64,000 bases of DNA. Source: Lachnospiraceae bacterium (GTDB taxonomy: Bacteria > Bacillota > Clostridia > Lachnospirales > Lachnospiraceae). Each line of letters opens with the position of its first letter. The stretch's first letter is position 1. Below the pieces are notes generated by a model. That model was not told the origin of the DNA. It did not search any database and saw nothing but the letters and a program-made list of their open reading frames with translations. Shown piece by piece: positions 16,443 to 26,846 of this stretch. The position numbers and the translations under genes are program-made. Location of the stretch: NCBI GenBank assembly GCA_910575475.1, contig CAJTGD010000002.1, positions 1 through 64,000 of the forward strand. Direction: 5' to 3'.

Positions 16443-17837
16443 TCACAGCAGCCCCGTCAGCTTCCAGTATGGAAAATACACGCAGACCGCCGCAAAATAC
16501 ACAAGTATTGTAGAAAATATCCCTGTCTTTAACACATACCCGGCCGGAAAATATCCATTGGACGAACCGATCATCATAGCTACCGAGTGAAACGGCAGCA
16601 GCGCATGGAACGACACGCTGAATACCGCTGTAAATACAATCACCGGTGAGGACACCGCCTGCCCGCACAGAATCATCATCCCAGGCACAGCAACAGAGAG
16701 TGTTGTCGTATTACTCCCCAAAACCATATGCAGCAGCATACTCACTGATACCATCAGCAGCAGATAGCCAACAGAAAACTCTGCCGGAAAGATCCCCGAC
16801 AGCAGCCCGAATATCTTATCCGCCGCCCCGCAGGATTTCATAACTCCTCCAATAGAAAATGCCGCAGTCAGGAAAATCAGCGTTGTCACATCAATTGCCT
16901 TCCAGTCCTCTCTGTGCAATATCCCGATTCCAAAGAGAACTGCGGTTGCCGCAATTGTAACCAGTGTACTGTTGATCTCATGCACACCCTCCGTCATCCA
17001 GAGAGCCACTGCCGCCAGGATCACAGCCATAGCCGCCTTTTGCTGGCCCGTCAAAGCCTCTTGTGTTTCCTTCTGCGGCGCCTCCAGACGGATTCCCCGC
17101 ATGTCCTTCCGAAACAGCAGGATAAACATCACTGCCACCAGCACGCAGTACACCGCCGTGGGCGGAAACATGTAATACATCCACATCCCGTTGGAGATCG
17201 GTACTTCCGAGTACCCGGCTGCTACATGGTTCATGATCATATCCGCATCTTTTGCCGACATATTGACCACCGCATAGAACAGGAATACCCCGTACATCAG
17301 AACAGTCCGGGAACCTTCCGGCAATGTGGTCTTCCGGAAAAAATGTTCAAACATGGTTGCCGCGATGATCAGCCTTGCCAGCGGCTGGGGGACCACATAC
17401 ATGGTCAGATAAAAAAAAACGATGATCGCCGCCACGCACTCCCAGGGAGTGTGTACCAGCTTCAGTAAAACAGGCTGGAACAGGTGATCCACCAGTCCCG
17501 AATTGGAGATCGCCTGGCTGAACACATATGTGATCATAATCATCGGAAATGTCTCCGACAGCGGAAATGCCAGGACTGTGCGGTACCCCGTTCCGCTCAC
17601 CAGCGCAAACAGCAGGATCAGAAACAGCGATGCTGGTATTTTCTTTACGAGCCCGCTGCTCCACCAGATAATCGTCAGCAACACCCCGGCTGCCACGGCA
17701 GACTGCCGCAGCGTCAGTCCGATCGGCTGGCACACCAGGATCCCAAGGGGAACGGCCAGGCTTGCCGCCAGCTCCAGCAGCCATTTTCCATGGATCCTGT
17801 CCGGCAGGATATATTGTTTTACAATCTGTCCCATCAT
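16443..17837 (-). CDS. SLC13/DASS-type anion carrier
   Basis: 464-residue membrane protein of the divalent-anion/sodium symporter superfamily with about 11-12 hydrophobic segments. The two family signature loops are recognisable around FSQAISNSGLVDHL/VPQPLARL and, in the second half, FSIGGVMKSCGAADKIF/LGSNTTTLSVAVPGM. Substrates of the family are dicarboxylates, citrate, sulfate and related anions; the one here is not readable. ATG at 17837 overlaps the TGA of the preceding GH78 gene (ATGA), indicating translational coupling. Only the MITE lies between its stop and aroD, so quinate, shikimate or another hydroxy acid is a possible substrate by context. Confidence 0.82.
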   Translation of the reverse strand: MMGQIVKQYILPDRIHGKWLLELAASLAVPLGILVCQPIGLTLRQSAVAAGVLLTIIWWSSGLVKKIPASLFLILLFALVSGTGYRTVLAFPLSETFPMIMITYVFSQAISNSGLVDHLFQPVLLKLVHTPWECVAAIIVFFYLTMYVVPQPLARLIIAATMFEHFFRKTTLPEGSRTVLMYGVFLFYAVVNMSAKDADMIMNHVAAGYSEVPISNGMWMYYMFPPTAVYCVLVAVMFILLFRKDMRGIRLEAPQKETQEALTGQQKAAMAVILAAVALWMTEGVHEINSTLVTIAATAVLFGIGILHREDWKAIDVTTLIFLTAAFSIGGVMKSCGAADKIFGLLSGIFPAEFSVGYLLLMVSVSMLLHMVLGSNTTTLSVAVPGMMILCGQAVSSPVIVFTAVFSVSFHALLPFHSVAMMIGSSNGYFPAGYVLKTGIFSTILVYFAAVCVYFPYWKLTGLL

Positions 17838-19590
17838 TCCTGTCCTTTCGTCCCGCGCCCGTATTTTCGTATGAAATAGATGGGGGTGCAGCTCCACGCA
17901 TGGCAGTAGCTGTTCACAATGCTGGAACCGTAGGGCGATCCCTGCGGATCTTCCGGATCATACACCTCCCAGAACGTATCCGCCCCCTGTCTGACCATCC
18001 CGCCCCAGTAATAGAGGATATGCCGAACCGCCTTTTCTTTTTCCCCGCACAGGAACAGCGCTTCCACATAGTGGTGGTTCATATAGGGGGTTCCCATTCC
18101 CACCGCCTGCTCCTCCATCTCCAGCCTTGCCAGGATCTGTTGTCCCTCTTTTACATCCGGCACTCCTGCCAGGATCATCCATACCTGTGTCGCATAGGAT
18201 ATCTGCCGGGCCGGACCGCTGACGAACAGGCCCTTCTGCGCATCCCACGCATAGCTCCACGCCGCATTCTCCTTTTCCCGGATTTCCCTGTCCAGCCATT
18301 CCGCATTCGTCTGCTTTCCCAGGATATCCGCAATCCTTCTCAGATCCTTTGCCGCAAAAATATAGACCGCCTGAGAGCAGCTCTGCTTATCCAGGCCGTC
18401 CTTCCAGTCGATAAAGCTCCCGTAGACCGTATCCTTGCGGATCCATCCGCTTTCGTCAAATTCCCTGGCCGCAATCTCAAGCTGCGCTTTTGCAGGTTCC
18501 CACAGGTCCTCCAGAGTCGCTTTATCTTTTGTCTCCTCGTAGTAGTCCCTCAGTGTGCTGATAAAAAACAGCGAGTAATCAAACAAAAATGTATTATCCG
18601 CCTGATGCTCCGGCTCCACGAACAAACATGCGCTGATTTTTCCGTCCTGCCTGGTCATCCCGGCAAATAAATACAGGCATCGTTTCACCAGATCATAATT
18701 TTTGAAAGACGCGTAATCCGACAGTGCCTGCAGCCGAAGATCCCCCAGCCATAACCTGCGGTCCCGTTTCGGTCCGTCCTCAAATACATCCTGCATACAA
18801 TTCTTCAGGGTGCGCAGGCTCACCCTGCAGATCTGCTCCATTTCCCGGCGCATTTTTTCCACATCCGGTTCCCTGGCCGCCTCATGTACCGCTTTCCCGG
18901 CGCGCTCTTCACGTTCCTCATGCACCGCTCTCCCGGCGCACTCTCCACATTCCCCATGCACCAGGTTTCCGGCGGATTCTCCATGACCCTCACACGCTGC
19001 TTTCCCGACCAGTTCCCCGGCCAGCAGACTCAGTTCTGCATACGCGCCGGCCTCCTCCTGCTCCTTCACTGCAGAGACCGCCCTGCACTCTGCGTCTTCC
19101 AGCACCAGCTCCCACTTTCTGGACGTGTCGATCACTTCCAGCTCCATATAGCGGAATGCGTATCTCCTCGGGAGTTCCACCGCTGCCGGCAATATATCAA
19201 TATGAAGATACTCCTCCTGGATCCAGCTCCTGCTGATCCAGCCGTGATAGTCCTCTGACCGCTCCAGGATCTCCCTGGCATCCTCGCCGAATTTTAAACG
19301 GATATATGCCGGGGAATCCTGGGTCCCCTCTGCAGGCTGAAGCGGAGTGTCACATACCCCACCTGATGGTCCCCGAAATCCAGGATCAGCCTGCCGCCGC
19401 TGGAAAGCGGAATTTTTCTCATCCTCCCGGGTTCTTCACGTTTTATCACAGCTGCGCTGCCGTCTTCCTTCTGTTCCAGCGTAACGATCGCCTCAGGCCT
19501 TACCAGATTCTCCTGCAGGGCTCTCCGGCCTGATACGGCCTTGCGGAGATACTTTTCATTAAGAACCTGCACCATTCCCTGATCAACCAT
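17834..19590 (-). pseudogene. GH78-like alpha-L-rhamnosidase, frameshifted
   Basis: The first 90 codons (19590 down to about 19340) end in DFGDHQVGYVTLRFS. The match continues in another frame as LQPAEGTQDSPAYIRLKFGE through to the stop at 17834; the change equals one missing base near 19335-19345. The main part is a six-hairpin catalytic domain (RRLWLGDLRLQALSDY, FIDWKDGLDKQS, FWEVYDPEDPQGSPYGSS, NSYCHAWS), typical of alpha-L-rhamnosidase-like enzymes without a signal peptide. An odd insertion with three 12-residue repeats (AGxxVHxx) lies before the catalytic domain. Ribosome binding site AAGGAAGGGAG. Either a recent pseudogene or a sequencing error. Confidence 0.75.
18875..18985 (-). repeat. 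36-bp tandem repeats inside the GH78-like gene
   Basis: Three diverged 36-bp units encode AGNLVHGECGEC, AGRAVHEEREER and AGKAVHEAAREP, between the accessory domain and the catalytic barrel of the rhamnosidase-like protein. The segment is unusually rich in Cys, His, Glu and Arg compared with the rest of the protein. Confidence 0.65.
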
Positions 19591-19732
19591 GTTCTGTCTC
19601 CCTTCCTTTTTATGCTGTGCCAGTACAGCATTGCATAATTAACGGTGAATTCTGCACCTTCTATTTCTGACAGCACTGCTTTGGTCTACACTCCGTTTCG
19701 GTCTGCGCTGCCTGCCCGCCACCGTCAGTTCC

Positions 19733-22276
19733 TTATTCAAACCGGTCGGACTGCCAAATCACCTGCACCAGCCTGCTGATACAGGCCCTCAGTTCATCCT
19801 GGGATAAGGTCCCTTCCGCCAGTTCCTTGTACAGATTGTCGTGGTCCCCCCTGCTGCCCGGCATGATCAGATCATTTCCGGCGCGGATGCAGCCCGATGC
19901 CGTACAGGAAGTGTCCCCCTCCGTAGTCGTCCAGTCCGTCATGATCAGCCCCTGAAATCCCCATTCATTCCTTGCGGCCTTTGTGCAGAGGTCATAGCTG
20001 TTGGCCGCATGGACTCCATTGACCAGATTATAACTGGTCATGACCGCCATCGGCTGAGCCGTCTTCACCGCAATCTCAAATCCTTTCAGATAAATCTCAC
20101 GCAGCGCGCGCTCGGAAAGGATACTGTTGGAGTCCTTCCGGTTATCCTCCTGGTTGTTGCACGCAAAATGCTTGATGGTGGTTCCGCAGCCCGGAACCCT
20201 CTGGACCCCCTTTGTCATAGCGGCGGCCATCCTTCCGGAGAGCAGCGGATCCTCGGAGTAGTATTCAAAATTCCGGCCGCAGAGAGGATTCCTGTGGATA
20301 TTCATGCCCGGGGCAAGCCAGAGTGTGATGCCGAACTCCACCATTTCACCACCGATCATCTCCCCGGTCTCCTCAATCAGCTCCATATTCCAGGTCTGTG
20401 CCAGCAGCGTTCCCACCGGTATGGCCGTACAGTACTGATAATACCGTTCTCCCGGGAGCCGGTCCGTATCCGGGCAGAAGATCCCGCCCTCAATGCTGAA
20501 CTGAAACGGCATTGTCACGATCTTTCCCTGATCTACATTATAATACTGCATCAGCCGCAGACCAGCCGGACCGTCAGCCAGGACGATCCCCGGCAGGTTC
20601 TGTGCCTCCGCGCAGTGATGTGTTTCCCCGGCCGATCCCGGCACCGAGATTCCCGCCGCCCCCAGGTTTCCTCCCTGCGCCTTGCCCGGATCCCCGGATG
20701 ACAGCCGGATGAGCTGATCCAAGGTGAGCGTGTCCACGAACTTCCTGGACTCCGGTGTGAATATTTTCGCATTGGGCGTATATACCACTGTCTTCTCCGT
20801 CAGATCCGCGCCGCACACCGGCAGCACGGGCAGCTCCTTTTCCGACACCTCCCGCACACAGTTCCAGTAACGTTCCTCCTGCTTCGATGCGTCCTGCCGA
20901 AATTCCCGCAGTTCCTCCCGTAGCGAACAGATATGCTCCGTCCTGACCAGCACTGCGGACTGGTTCAGTTCCACCGCCGCCGAAAGCCTGGCATCCTCCA
21001 GGCTGTTCCCGATCCAGATGCCGTACATCCCCTTTTCCAGGATCCAGCCCGGTTCGCTCTCATCGTAGGAGGCCAGCGTATCCAGAGAGAATGTGAGGGT
21101 CATTTCCTGTGTCTCCCCCGACCTCAGTTCCCTGGTCTTCCCAAAAGCGGTCAGCCTGCGGTACTCCTTTTCCAGCTTCCCATAGGGGCAGGATACATAG
21201 ACCTGAACCACCTCTTTCCCTGCACGGTTCCCCGTGTTAGTGACAGAGATACTGACCGACAGCTCCCCAAATTCTGAACCGGCACTGTCCCCGGATGTCC
21301 CCATGAGATTCCGGCTGTAACTTACCTTGCCAGTCGAGATCTCAAAATCTGTGTAGGAAAGCCCATATCCAAAGCAGTAGCGCACCGGAATCCCAAAGGT
21401 ATCAAAATAGCGGTAGCCGACATAGATCCCCTCTTCATACCGCTCGTTTACCACGTCGTCGTTATTGTGGGAAAAATGTTCCGCATTGGGATAATCCCCG
21501 TACGCATAGGCCCACGTATCCGTCAGCTTGCCGGAGGGAGTGATCCTGCCGGACACCACGTCCGCAAAGGCATTGCCCCCTTCCATTCCCGGCTGTACGA
21601 TCTGGAGCAGTCCACGGATATTTTCATAGGTATCCAAAAAAGACAGATCCACCAGGCCGCCGGTATTGACAGCAACGATCACGTTCTCATAGAAACGGCA
21701 GATATCCGCCAGAAGCCCGCTCTCCTGCTCTGTCAGGAAATAGTCCCCCTCCTTTGCAAAGCGGTCCGCCCCTTCCCCCGCAGTCCGGCTTAAAATAAAA
21801 AAGGCAGCATCTGCGTCTGTTTTCTCCGCCGCTTTTCCTTCCGGCATGACAAAGGGCGTCTGGGTATAGATCTGGAAAAAAGCGCCGGAAGTCTGTGCCG
21901 CCCCAGCCGTTTTCTCCAGGATGCCGTCCCGCCAGGCAGTCCTTGCCTCCTCATACCGCCTGTCATAATCCAGGATCCAGTCCTCGTTCGTAATCACAAA
22001 ACCGGCATGTTTCATTCCCTGATAAATGCTGACCCGCTCCCTCTCGTTCACATCCCCGGAGCCTGTGCCGCCCTTGATGGTCCGGGACGCCCCGATCCCA
22101 TACAGGGCCACCCGGCTTCCCGGCGCGAGCGGAAGGATCCCCTTTTCATTTTTCAGGAGCACCATCCCTTCCGCTGCTGCCTTTCTCGCAACGGCGCGGT
22201 TCTTCAGTTCCCTTTCGCTGATCTCAGGATTCCGGATCCCGGAAAATCCTCGCTTTTTTATTATCCTCTGCCGCAT
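19733..22276 (-). CDS. glycoside hydrolase family 3, circularly permuted
   Basis: 847-residue cytoplasmic beta-glycosidase (beta-glucosidase-like). The domain order is reversed compared with standard GH3: residues about 35-440 hold the alpha/beta sandwich (ARKAAAEGMVLLKNE, the GxGSGDVN region, YEEGIYVGYRY, FGYGLSYT) and fibronectin-like domain, and about 520-847 the TIM barrel with KHFACNNQE near 705 and the nucleophile Asp781 in MTDW. This permuted layout is known from Butyrivibrio and Ruminococcus enzymes. No signal peptide, so substrates are imported first, matching the ABC permeases upstream. Ribosome binding site AGGAGGAGATG. With the GH78-like gene it suggests breakdown of rhamnosyl-glucosides (inference). 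Confidence 0.93.
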   Translation of the reverse strand: MRQRIIKKRGFSGIRNPEISERELKNRAVARKAAAEGMVLLKNEKGILPLAPGSRVALYGIGASRTIKGGTGSGDVNERERVSIYQGMKHAGFVITNEDWILDYDRRYEEARTAWRDGILEKTAGAAQTSGAFFQIYTQTPFVMPEGKAAEKTDADAAFFILSRTAGEGADRFAKEGDYFLTEQESGLLADICRFYENVIVAVNTGGLVDLSFLDTYENIRGLLQIVQPGMEGGNAFADVVSGRITPSGKLTDTWAYAYGDYPNAEHFSHNNDDVVNERYEEGIYVGYRYFDTFGIPVRYCFGYGLSYTDFEISTGKVSYSRNLMGTSGDSAGSEFGELSVSISVTNTGNRAGKEVVQVYVSCPYGKLEKEYRRLTAFGKTRELRSGETQEMTLTFSLDTLASYDESEPGWILEKGMYGIWIGNSLEDARLSAAVELNQSAVLVRTEHICSLREELREFRQDASKQEERYWNCVREVSEKELPVLPVCGADLTEKTVVYTPNAKIFTPESRKFVDTLTLDQLIRLSSGDPGKAQGGNLGAAGISVPGSAGETHHCAEAQNLPGIVLADGPAGLRLMQYYNVDQGKIVTMPFQFSIEGGIFCPDTDRLPGERYYQYCTAIPVGTLLAQTWNMELIEETGEMIGGEMVEFGITLWLAPGMNIHRNPLCGRNFEYYSEDPLLSGRMAAAMTKGVQRVPGCGTTIKHFACNNQEDNRKDSNSILSERALREIYLKGFEIAVKTAQPMAVMTSYNLVNGVHAANSYDLCTKAARNEWGFQGLIMTDWTTTEGDTSCTASGCIRAGNDLIMPGSRGDHDNLYKELAEGTLSQDELRACISRLVQVIWQSDRFE

Positions 22277-22341
22277 CTCTCATCTCCTCCTGCTCTTTTA
22301 TCGCTTTCTCATCCGCACATCGTCCTTCTTCCCTGTTTTTA

Positions 22342-22980
22342 TCACATTCCATCCTCACACGTTTCCCCTTCCTGCTCAAACTCCCGGAACAGATCCCGGA
22401 AGTAGATGCTGACCAGGAACGCCGGTCCCGATACGCCAAGCAGCACATCCACCGATAAAAACCTCAAAGACACCACCAGGAGCACCACCGGGATCAGCGT
22501 AACAAGAAACATCAGGATTGACCGGAAAATGTGGATGACACAGAAAAGGATCCCATTCTTGATGGTATTTTTCAATGTATTTTCGAAGCGGGCCGACACC
22601 GCCAGCGAAAAGGAGGTAAACATCAGGACAAACAGCATCAGCACAAGCAGAACGATCTGATAGGGCCGTACAAATGAATACTCCACCGTCCCGAGGAGCA
22701 TGATGTCCAGATACAGGAACAGAGAGACTCCGCCTCCGATCAGCCAGATTGCCGTCGCCTGTCTAAAATTGTCCCGGAACGCACGGAAATAAGAGACCGT
22801 CAGCGCTCCCTCCTCATTTTTTACCATTTTCATGGTAAGCTGGAGCATTGCCGCAGCCGCCGCTCCGATCGTCACAATGGGAATGCAACACACCAATGTC
22901 AAAACATTCAGCCAGATCAGGTCCCCGATCCGGTTTAAAAATCCAGCCAGCTTTCCTTCCGTTGAAAATACACTCATCAT
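22342..22980 (-). CDS. YesL family (DUF624) membrane protein
   Basis: 212 residues, five predicted membrane helices, with the DUF624 start pattern (GKLAGFLNRIGDLIWLNVLTLVCCIPIVTIG) and FRAFRDNFRQATAIWL. YesL-type proteins occur in carbohydrate ABC operons controlled by YesM/YesN regulators; their exact role is unknown. The start at 22980 follows GGGAGGACAGG. It sits between a membrane-anchored protein gene and the GH3 gene in one leftward operon. Confidence 0.85.
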   Translation of the reverse strand: MMSVFSTEGKLAGFLNRIGDLIWLNVLTLVCCIPIVTIGAAAAAMLQLTMKMVKNEEGALTVSYFRAFRDNFRQATAIWLIGGGVSLFLYLDIMLLGTVEYSFVRPYQIVLLVLMLFVLMFTSFSLAVSARFENTLKNTIKNGILFCVIHIFRSILMFLVTLIPVVLLVVSLRFLSVDVLLGVSGPAFLVSIYFRDLFREFEQEGETCEDGM

Positions 22981-23037
22981 CCTGTCCTCCCGAATACATA
23001 TCCCACGCAGCCCGCACAAATTGTTTTCCTGCAGTTT

Positions 23038-23658
23038 CTAAAACTCTTCATTCAAATATTCCAGAAATTTTTTTGCATTGCCCGGATGTCTCGTATTATA
23101 GATCACCCCGGCCAAGCATCTCGTGTCCGGATCCTGATAGCCTTCTATTTCCTCTATCCCGGGAAGCGTGTCCCCATAGATCCCCAGTACCCGGCCCGTG
23201 CCGTCAGTATACAGCTCTGGAAAATCCTCCAGCTCCTCTTCCGTAAAAAGCTCCCTCAGATCCAGAAAAGAATCTGCCTTTGCATATTTCCTGAAATCCT
23301 CCTCCAGCATCATACATGCATCCAGCTCTTCTGTTCCGATCAAAGAATAGAATCTGGCCAGGCTGCTCATGGCATAATTGCCCGATGACGCATCGGAAAA
23401 AAGCAGGGATGTGGAGATCAGGACCTCATATTTCTTCGTATTGATTCCCGCGTATTCCGCATATTCCTCCGCCAGCGTTTCCTCCCGCGCATTGGTATGT
23501 ACATCCAACAGCATCGCATTGAACGCATACTCCTTTTCCGTCACCTTCGCGTAAACAAAACAGAGGACGATGACCGCGCCGGTCAGAACCGCTAAAAACG
23601 GCACCTTATCATACATCCAGAAATATTCCAGTCTTTTTTTCCACATTCCCTGTTTCAT
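23038..23658 (-). CDS. membrane-anchored extracytoplasmic protein of a sugar operon
   Basis: 206 residues with one N-terminal hydrophobic helix (about 20-38, PFLAVLTGAVIVLCFVYAK), followed by an outside domain with no Cys. The C-terminal half has features of the end of a solute-binding protein (ELYTDGTGRVLGI, GVIYNTRHPGNAKKFLEYL). It lies 7 bp from the permease gene and before yesL, so it is an accessory part of the importer region. I know no proven function for this group. Confidence 0.6.
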   Translation of the reverse strand: MKQGMWKKRLEYFWMYDKVPFLAVLTGAVIVLCFVYAKVTEKEYAFNAMLLDVHTNAREETLAEEYAEYAGINTKKYEVLISTSLLFSDASSGNYAMSSLARFYSLIGTEELDACMMLEEDFRKYAKADSFLDLRELFTEEELEDFPELYTDGTGRVLGIYGDTLPGIEEIEGYQDPDTRCLAGVIYNTRHPGNAKKFLEYLNEEF

Positions 23659-23665
23659 AAATGTA

Positions 23666-24538
23666 TCATCCTTTCACCGCGCCTGCCGCAATCCCGTTGA
23701 TAAACTGCTTCTGCAGGAGCATGAAGATCAGAATCAGGGGCAGCGCGCACAATACGCATGCCGCAAACAGGATATTCCACTGCGCCGGGTTCTCCTTATC
23801 TCCCAGGAACTGCAGCATTCCTACCGGCAGAGAATACTGTGCCTGCCTGGAAATGAATACCATAGGGTAGAAATAATCGTTCCAGATCCAGAGTCCCTGT
23901 GTGATGACCGCAGACACCGTAGCCGGTTTCAGCAACGGAAATACCACGGTAAAGAACCGTTTGAACAAGGATGCGCCGTCCATGTACGCAGATTCCTCGA
24001 TCTCCACCGGCACGCTCTTCATGAACCCGGAGAACAAAAATACGGAAAACGGCAGCGAGCAGGTGATAAACATCAGCATAGGCGTAAACCGGGTATTCGG
24101 GATCCCCAGCCTGGAAAACGTCTGCGCAATGGGCACGATGACCATCTGGGATGGGATGATCAGACCGGAGATAAAGAAATAGTACATAAATTTTGCCAGC
24201 TTTGTCTTGATCCGCCCGATCGGGTAGGCCGCCATCGTCGCCACAATGATGATGATCAGTACCGAGCCTGCGGTCGTCATGAGGCTGTTCAGGAACTCGG
24301 CCGGATAGTTCATATTTTTAAATGCATGCTGGTAGCTTTCCAGTGAAAACTCCATAAACAGCTTCAGCGGCGTGGTTTGGTTCCCCGGTGTCCGCAGAGA
24401 ACTGGAAAACACAATGACCAACGGTGATATGATGATCACACAGAATGCAAAGATCAGTACATATAGCAGGAGCATTTTCGGCGTCAGCTTCGCGTAGCTT
24501 TCCGCTTCCCGGTCGTCCCTTCTTCTTCCAAGCGCCAT
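23666..24538 (-). CDS. carbohydrate ABC transporter permease, MalG type
   Basis: Inner-membrane permease (290 residues, six helices) of a CUT1 sugar importer. The cytoplasmic EAA loop is seen in ESAYMDGASLFKRFFTVVFPLLKPA. The C-terminus ends ...FINGIAAGAVKG, usual for MalG/YesQ-like proteins. The start overlaps the previous permease stop at 24538. No ATP-binding subunit is encoded here, so a shared MsmX-like ATPase elsewhere is expected. Confidence 0.93.
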   Translation of the reverse strand: MALGRRRDDREAESYAKLTPKMLLLYVLIFAFCVIIISPLVIVFSSSLRTPGNQTTPLKLFMEFSLESYQHAFKNMNYPAEFLNSLMTTAGSVLIIIIVATMAAYPIGRIKTKLAKFMYYFFISGLIIPSQMVIVPIAQTFSRLGIPNTRFTPMLMFITCSLPFSVFLFSGFMKSVPVEIEESAYMDGASLFKRFFTVVFPLLKPATVSAVITQGLWIWNDYFYPMVFISRQAQYSLPVGMLQFLGDKENPAQWNILFAACVLCALPLILIFMLLQKQFINGIAAGAVKG

Positions 24539-25455
24539 TATAATTCCACCTCCCTCTTATTCATAAAGAATAGCATAAATACCGTGATCAGGATGATCAC
24601 GAAAAACGCCACGACAGAGAACGCGCTGGCGCGCCCCATCTTCTGATCCGTAAAGGCGATCTGGTAGATCTGGAACATCAATGTCCTGGTGGATTTTCCC
24701 GGACCGCCGTTGGTCATGATGAACGCATAGTCGAAGGCTTTCAGGCCGGCGATCACGTTCAGGATCACGTTGATGGTGATCGTCGATGAGATCAGTGGGA
24801 GCTTCACGAGACGGGTCAGCTGCCACTCATTGCATCCGTCGATCCTTCCCGCCTCCAACAGGCTTTCATCCACCGTCTGGAGACCTGCCAGATAGATGAT
24901 CATCGTGGTACCGAAGCCCTTCCATACTTCCACGATCGCGATGGCGAATAACGCGATCCGGAAATTTCCCAGCGGGTTGAAGGTGCTCCCGTCCAGCCCC
25001 ATTGCGTTGAGCAGGCTGGCGATCATGCCTGCGCTGGGCATATACACATAGGACCAGATAAATCCGACTACAATTGCGCTGAACAGCGCCGGAAAGTATG
25101 CGCAGGTCCGGAAGATCCCTTTAAACCGGATCCTCGTATTCAGCGCCATGGCGATGGACAGCCCGACTACATTGCTCAGAAATACGACCACGACCGCATA
25201 GGTCAGCGTATTTTTGATGGAATTGACAAGGGTTCCATTTTCAAAGATCTTGATAAAATTCTTCATTCCCACAAAATCGAAATCATAGTTGATCCCGTTA
25301 AAATCCGTCACACTGTAGTAAAACAGCTGCAGCACCGGATAGACCCACAGCACCAGGAAAAACGCAAGCGCCGGGATCAGGAACACATACATCCGGTTTG
25401 TAAAAACCAGGGATACATTTGCTCCCTTTCTTTTCTTTTTGAGTTTTTGCTCCAT
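24538..25455 (-). CDS. carbohydrate ABC transporter permease, MalF type
   Basis: Partner permease (305 residues from the ATG at 25455, six helices). The EAA loop is EAGRIDGCNEWQLTRLVKLPLISS; the C-terminus ends in NKREVEL. The start is preceded by AAAAGGGGAC and a poly-basic N-terminus; a longer frame upstream would cross an intergenic hairpin and is rejected. Located between the solute-binding protein gene and the second permease. Confidence 0.92.
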   Translation of the reverse strand: MEQKLKKKRKGANVSLVFTNRMYVFLIPALAFFLVLWVYPVLQLFYYSVTDFNGINYDFDFVGMKNFIKIFENGTLVNSIKNTLTYAVVVVFLSNVVGLSIAMALNTRIRFKGIFRTCAYFPALFSAIVVGFIWSYVYMPSAGMIASLLNAMGLDGSTFNPLGNFRIALFAIAIVEVWKGFGTTMIIYLAGLQTVDESLLEAGRIDGCNEWQLTRLVKLPLISSTITINVILNVIAGLKAFDYAFIMTNGGPGKSTRTLMFQIYQIAFTDQKMGRASAFSVVAFFVIILITVFMLFFMNKREVEL

Positions 25456-25519
25456 ATTCACAGTCCCCTTTTCCTCAAAAGGCCGCCTTTTCCTGACGGC
25501 CTGAATATCAGCTTTTCTG

Positions 25520-25560
25520 TGCCGCCTCCCGACGGGCAAGTCGGCCGGCCGAGGGCGGCA
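25520..25560 (-). promoter_or_regulatory. GC-rich intercistronic hairpin
   Basis: TGCCGCCTC pairs with GAGGGCGGCA around an inner GC-rich stem (GGGC...GGCC). It lies between the solute-binding protein gene and the first permease gene, where such hairpins often protect the upstream mRNA or reduce read-through. Confidence 0.55.
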
Positions 25561-25571
25561 TGACATATTTT

Positions 25572-25606
25572 ATACTCACGGCCGATAAAATCTGGCGTGC
25601 AGTATA
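25572..25606. repeat. dispersed palindrome, diverged copy
   Basis: ATACTCACGGCCGATAAAATC followed by a degenerate right arm (TGGCGTGCAGTATAT). Same family as 7932-7964 and 44166-44200. It lies 18 bp beyond the stop of the solute-binding protein gene. Confidence 0.65.
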
Positions 25607-25624
25607 TCTTCTCTGTATCTGTAT

Positions 25625-26845
25625 TTACTCATCCAGCAGATCTTCGAACTTGTCCTGCATTCCCTGCGTAATATCCTCCACGGTGGTCCCCTGTCCGCCG
25701 ATCATCTCGCTGAACAGCTCTTCCATCGTCGTTTCCGTTCCCGCCGGCCATGCCTGGTTGCACCAGTGGAATGCCTTGCCATCGTTCAGGAGCCCCACAA
25801 ACGGAGCAAACAGTTCGTAGTTCGGCGCTTCCTCCGCACCGTTTCCATAGGTCGCTATGATCTTTCCTGTGGACAGATACGCATCCCATACATCAGACTC
25901 TCCGCTGAACCAGTAATCCAGCAGCTCTTTGCATTCGTCAATATGCTTGGAGCCGGAATAGATCGCATATCCTGCGGACAGGCAGGTTGCCGTATAGGTA
26001 TCGCCGGAGCTTGCCGGGATCGGGAAATAACCTCTCTCGAAGTCTCCTGCCGCCCCTTCCGCAAGGAGTGCGGACGCATTGAAGGAACCGTCAAATGTCA
26101 TGGCCGCCTTGCCGTCCACGAAATCTGTGATGGCCTGAGAAGCGCCCAGTCCAAGCGACTGTGAAACGTCAATATAGCCTTTTTCATACAGTTCATTGTA
26201 CATGGTGAGAACCGTATCCCAGGTGCCTTCGTCCGTAAACGCGGTGTCTCCTGTCCTCAGCTGCGCGTCGTATTCCGCATTCTCGGAATAGATCTCATTG
26301 CATGCGATCTGGTACAGGCCGAACTGCATCACATACTGATCTTTATCGCCCATGACGATCGGCTGATAGCCCTTGTCCTTGATCTTTTCGCAGGCGTCCA
26401 GCAGGGCGCCCCATGTGGCAGGCTCTTCGTTGATGCCGCATTCCTCAAAGATATCTTTATTATAGTAGGTTCCCAGGATGGAAACGCCGGCCGTACATAC
26501 CACCACATTATCATCGTAGGTGACTGCCGCCAGATCGTTCATATTTTCCAGGCAGTCCAGGTCGTTCAGGGATGTCAGATATCCCGCGTCGGCCAGCGCG
26601 TAGCAGGAGTTGGAGCCTGCATACATGGGCTGTGCCAGGATGATATCCGGGCATTCTCCGGAAGCCAGCTTTGTCTTCAGAGAAGTATAGTAGTTATCAT
26701 CCGGAAGCTTAGTCACTTCCAGGGTCACATTCGGCCATTTTGCCTTGACCAGCTCCGGGAGCTGCTCTGTCTCAAAATCATTTTCCGATGCCACGCCGGA
26801 CACCATCCGCCAGACGATCCGCTTTCTCACCTTTAATTCCACCGG
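25625..26845 (-). pseudogene. ABC solute-binding protein lacking its 5' end
   Basis: CUT1-type extracellular sugar-binding protein: IVWRMVSGVASENDFETEQ begins the mature-domain similarity, and the C-terminal TMEELFSEMIGGQGTTVEDI is typical. About 1.2 kb is intact, but no signal peptide, lipobox Cys or ribosome binding site precedes the mature domain. The sequence instead runs straight into the opposite-strand kinase gene near 26820-26847. As found, the protein would stay in the cytoplasm and could not serve the importer. The in-frame ATG at 26896 is inside the kinase region and is not a credible start. Confidence 0.8.
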
Positions 26846-26846
26846 G

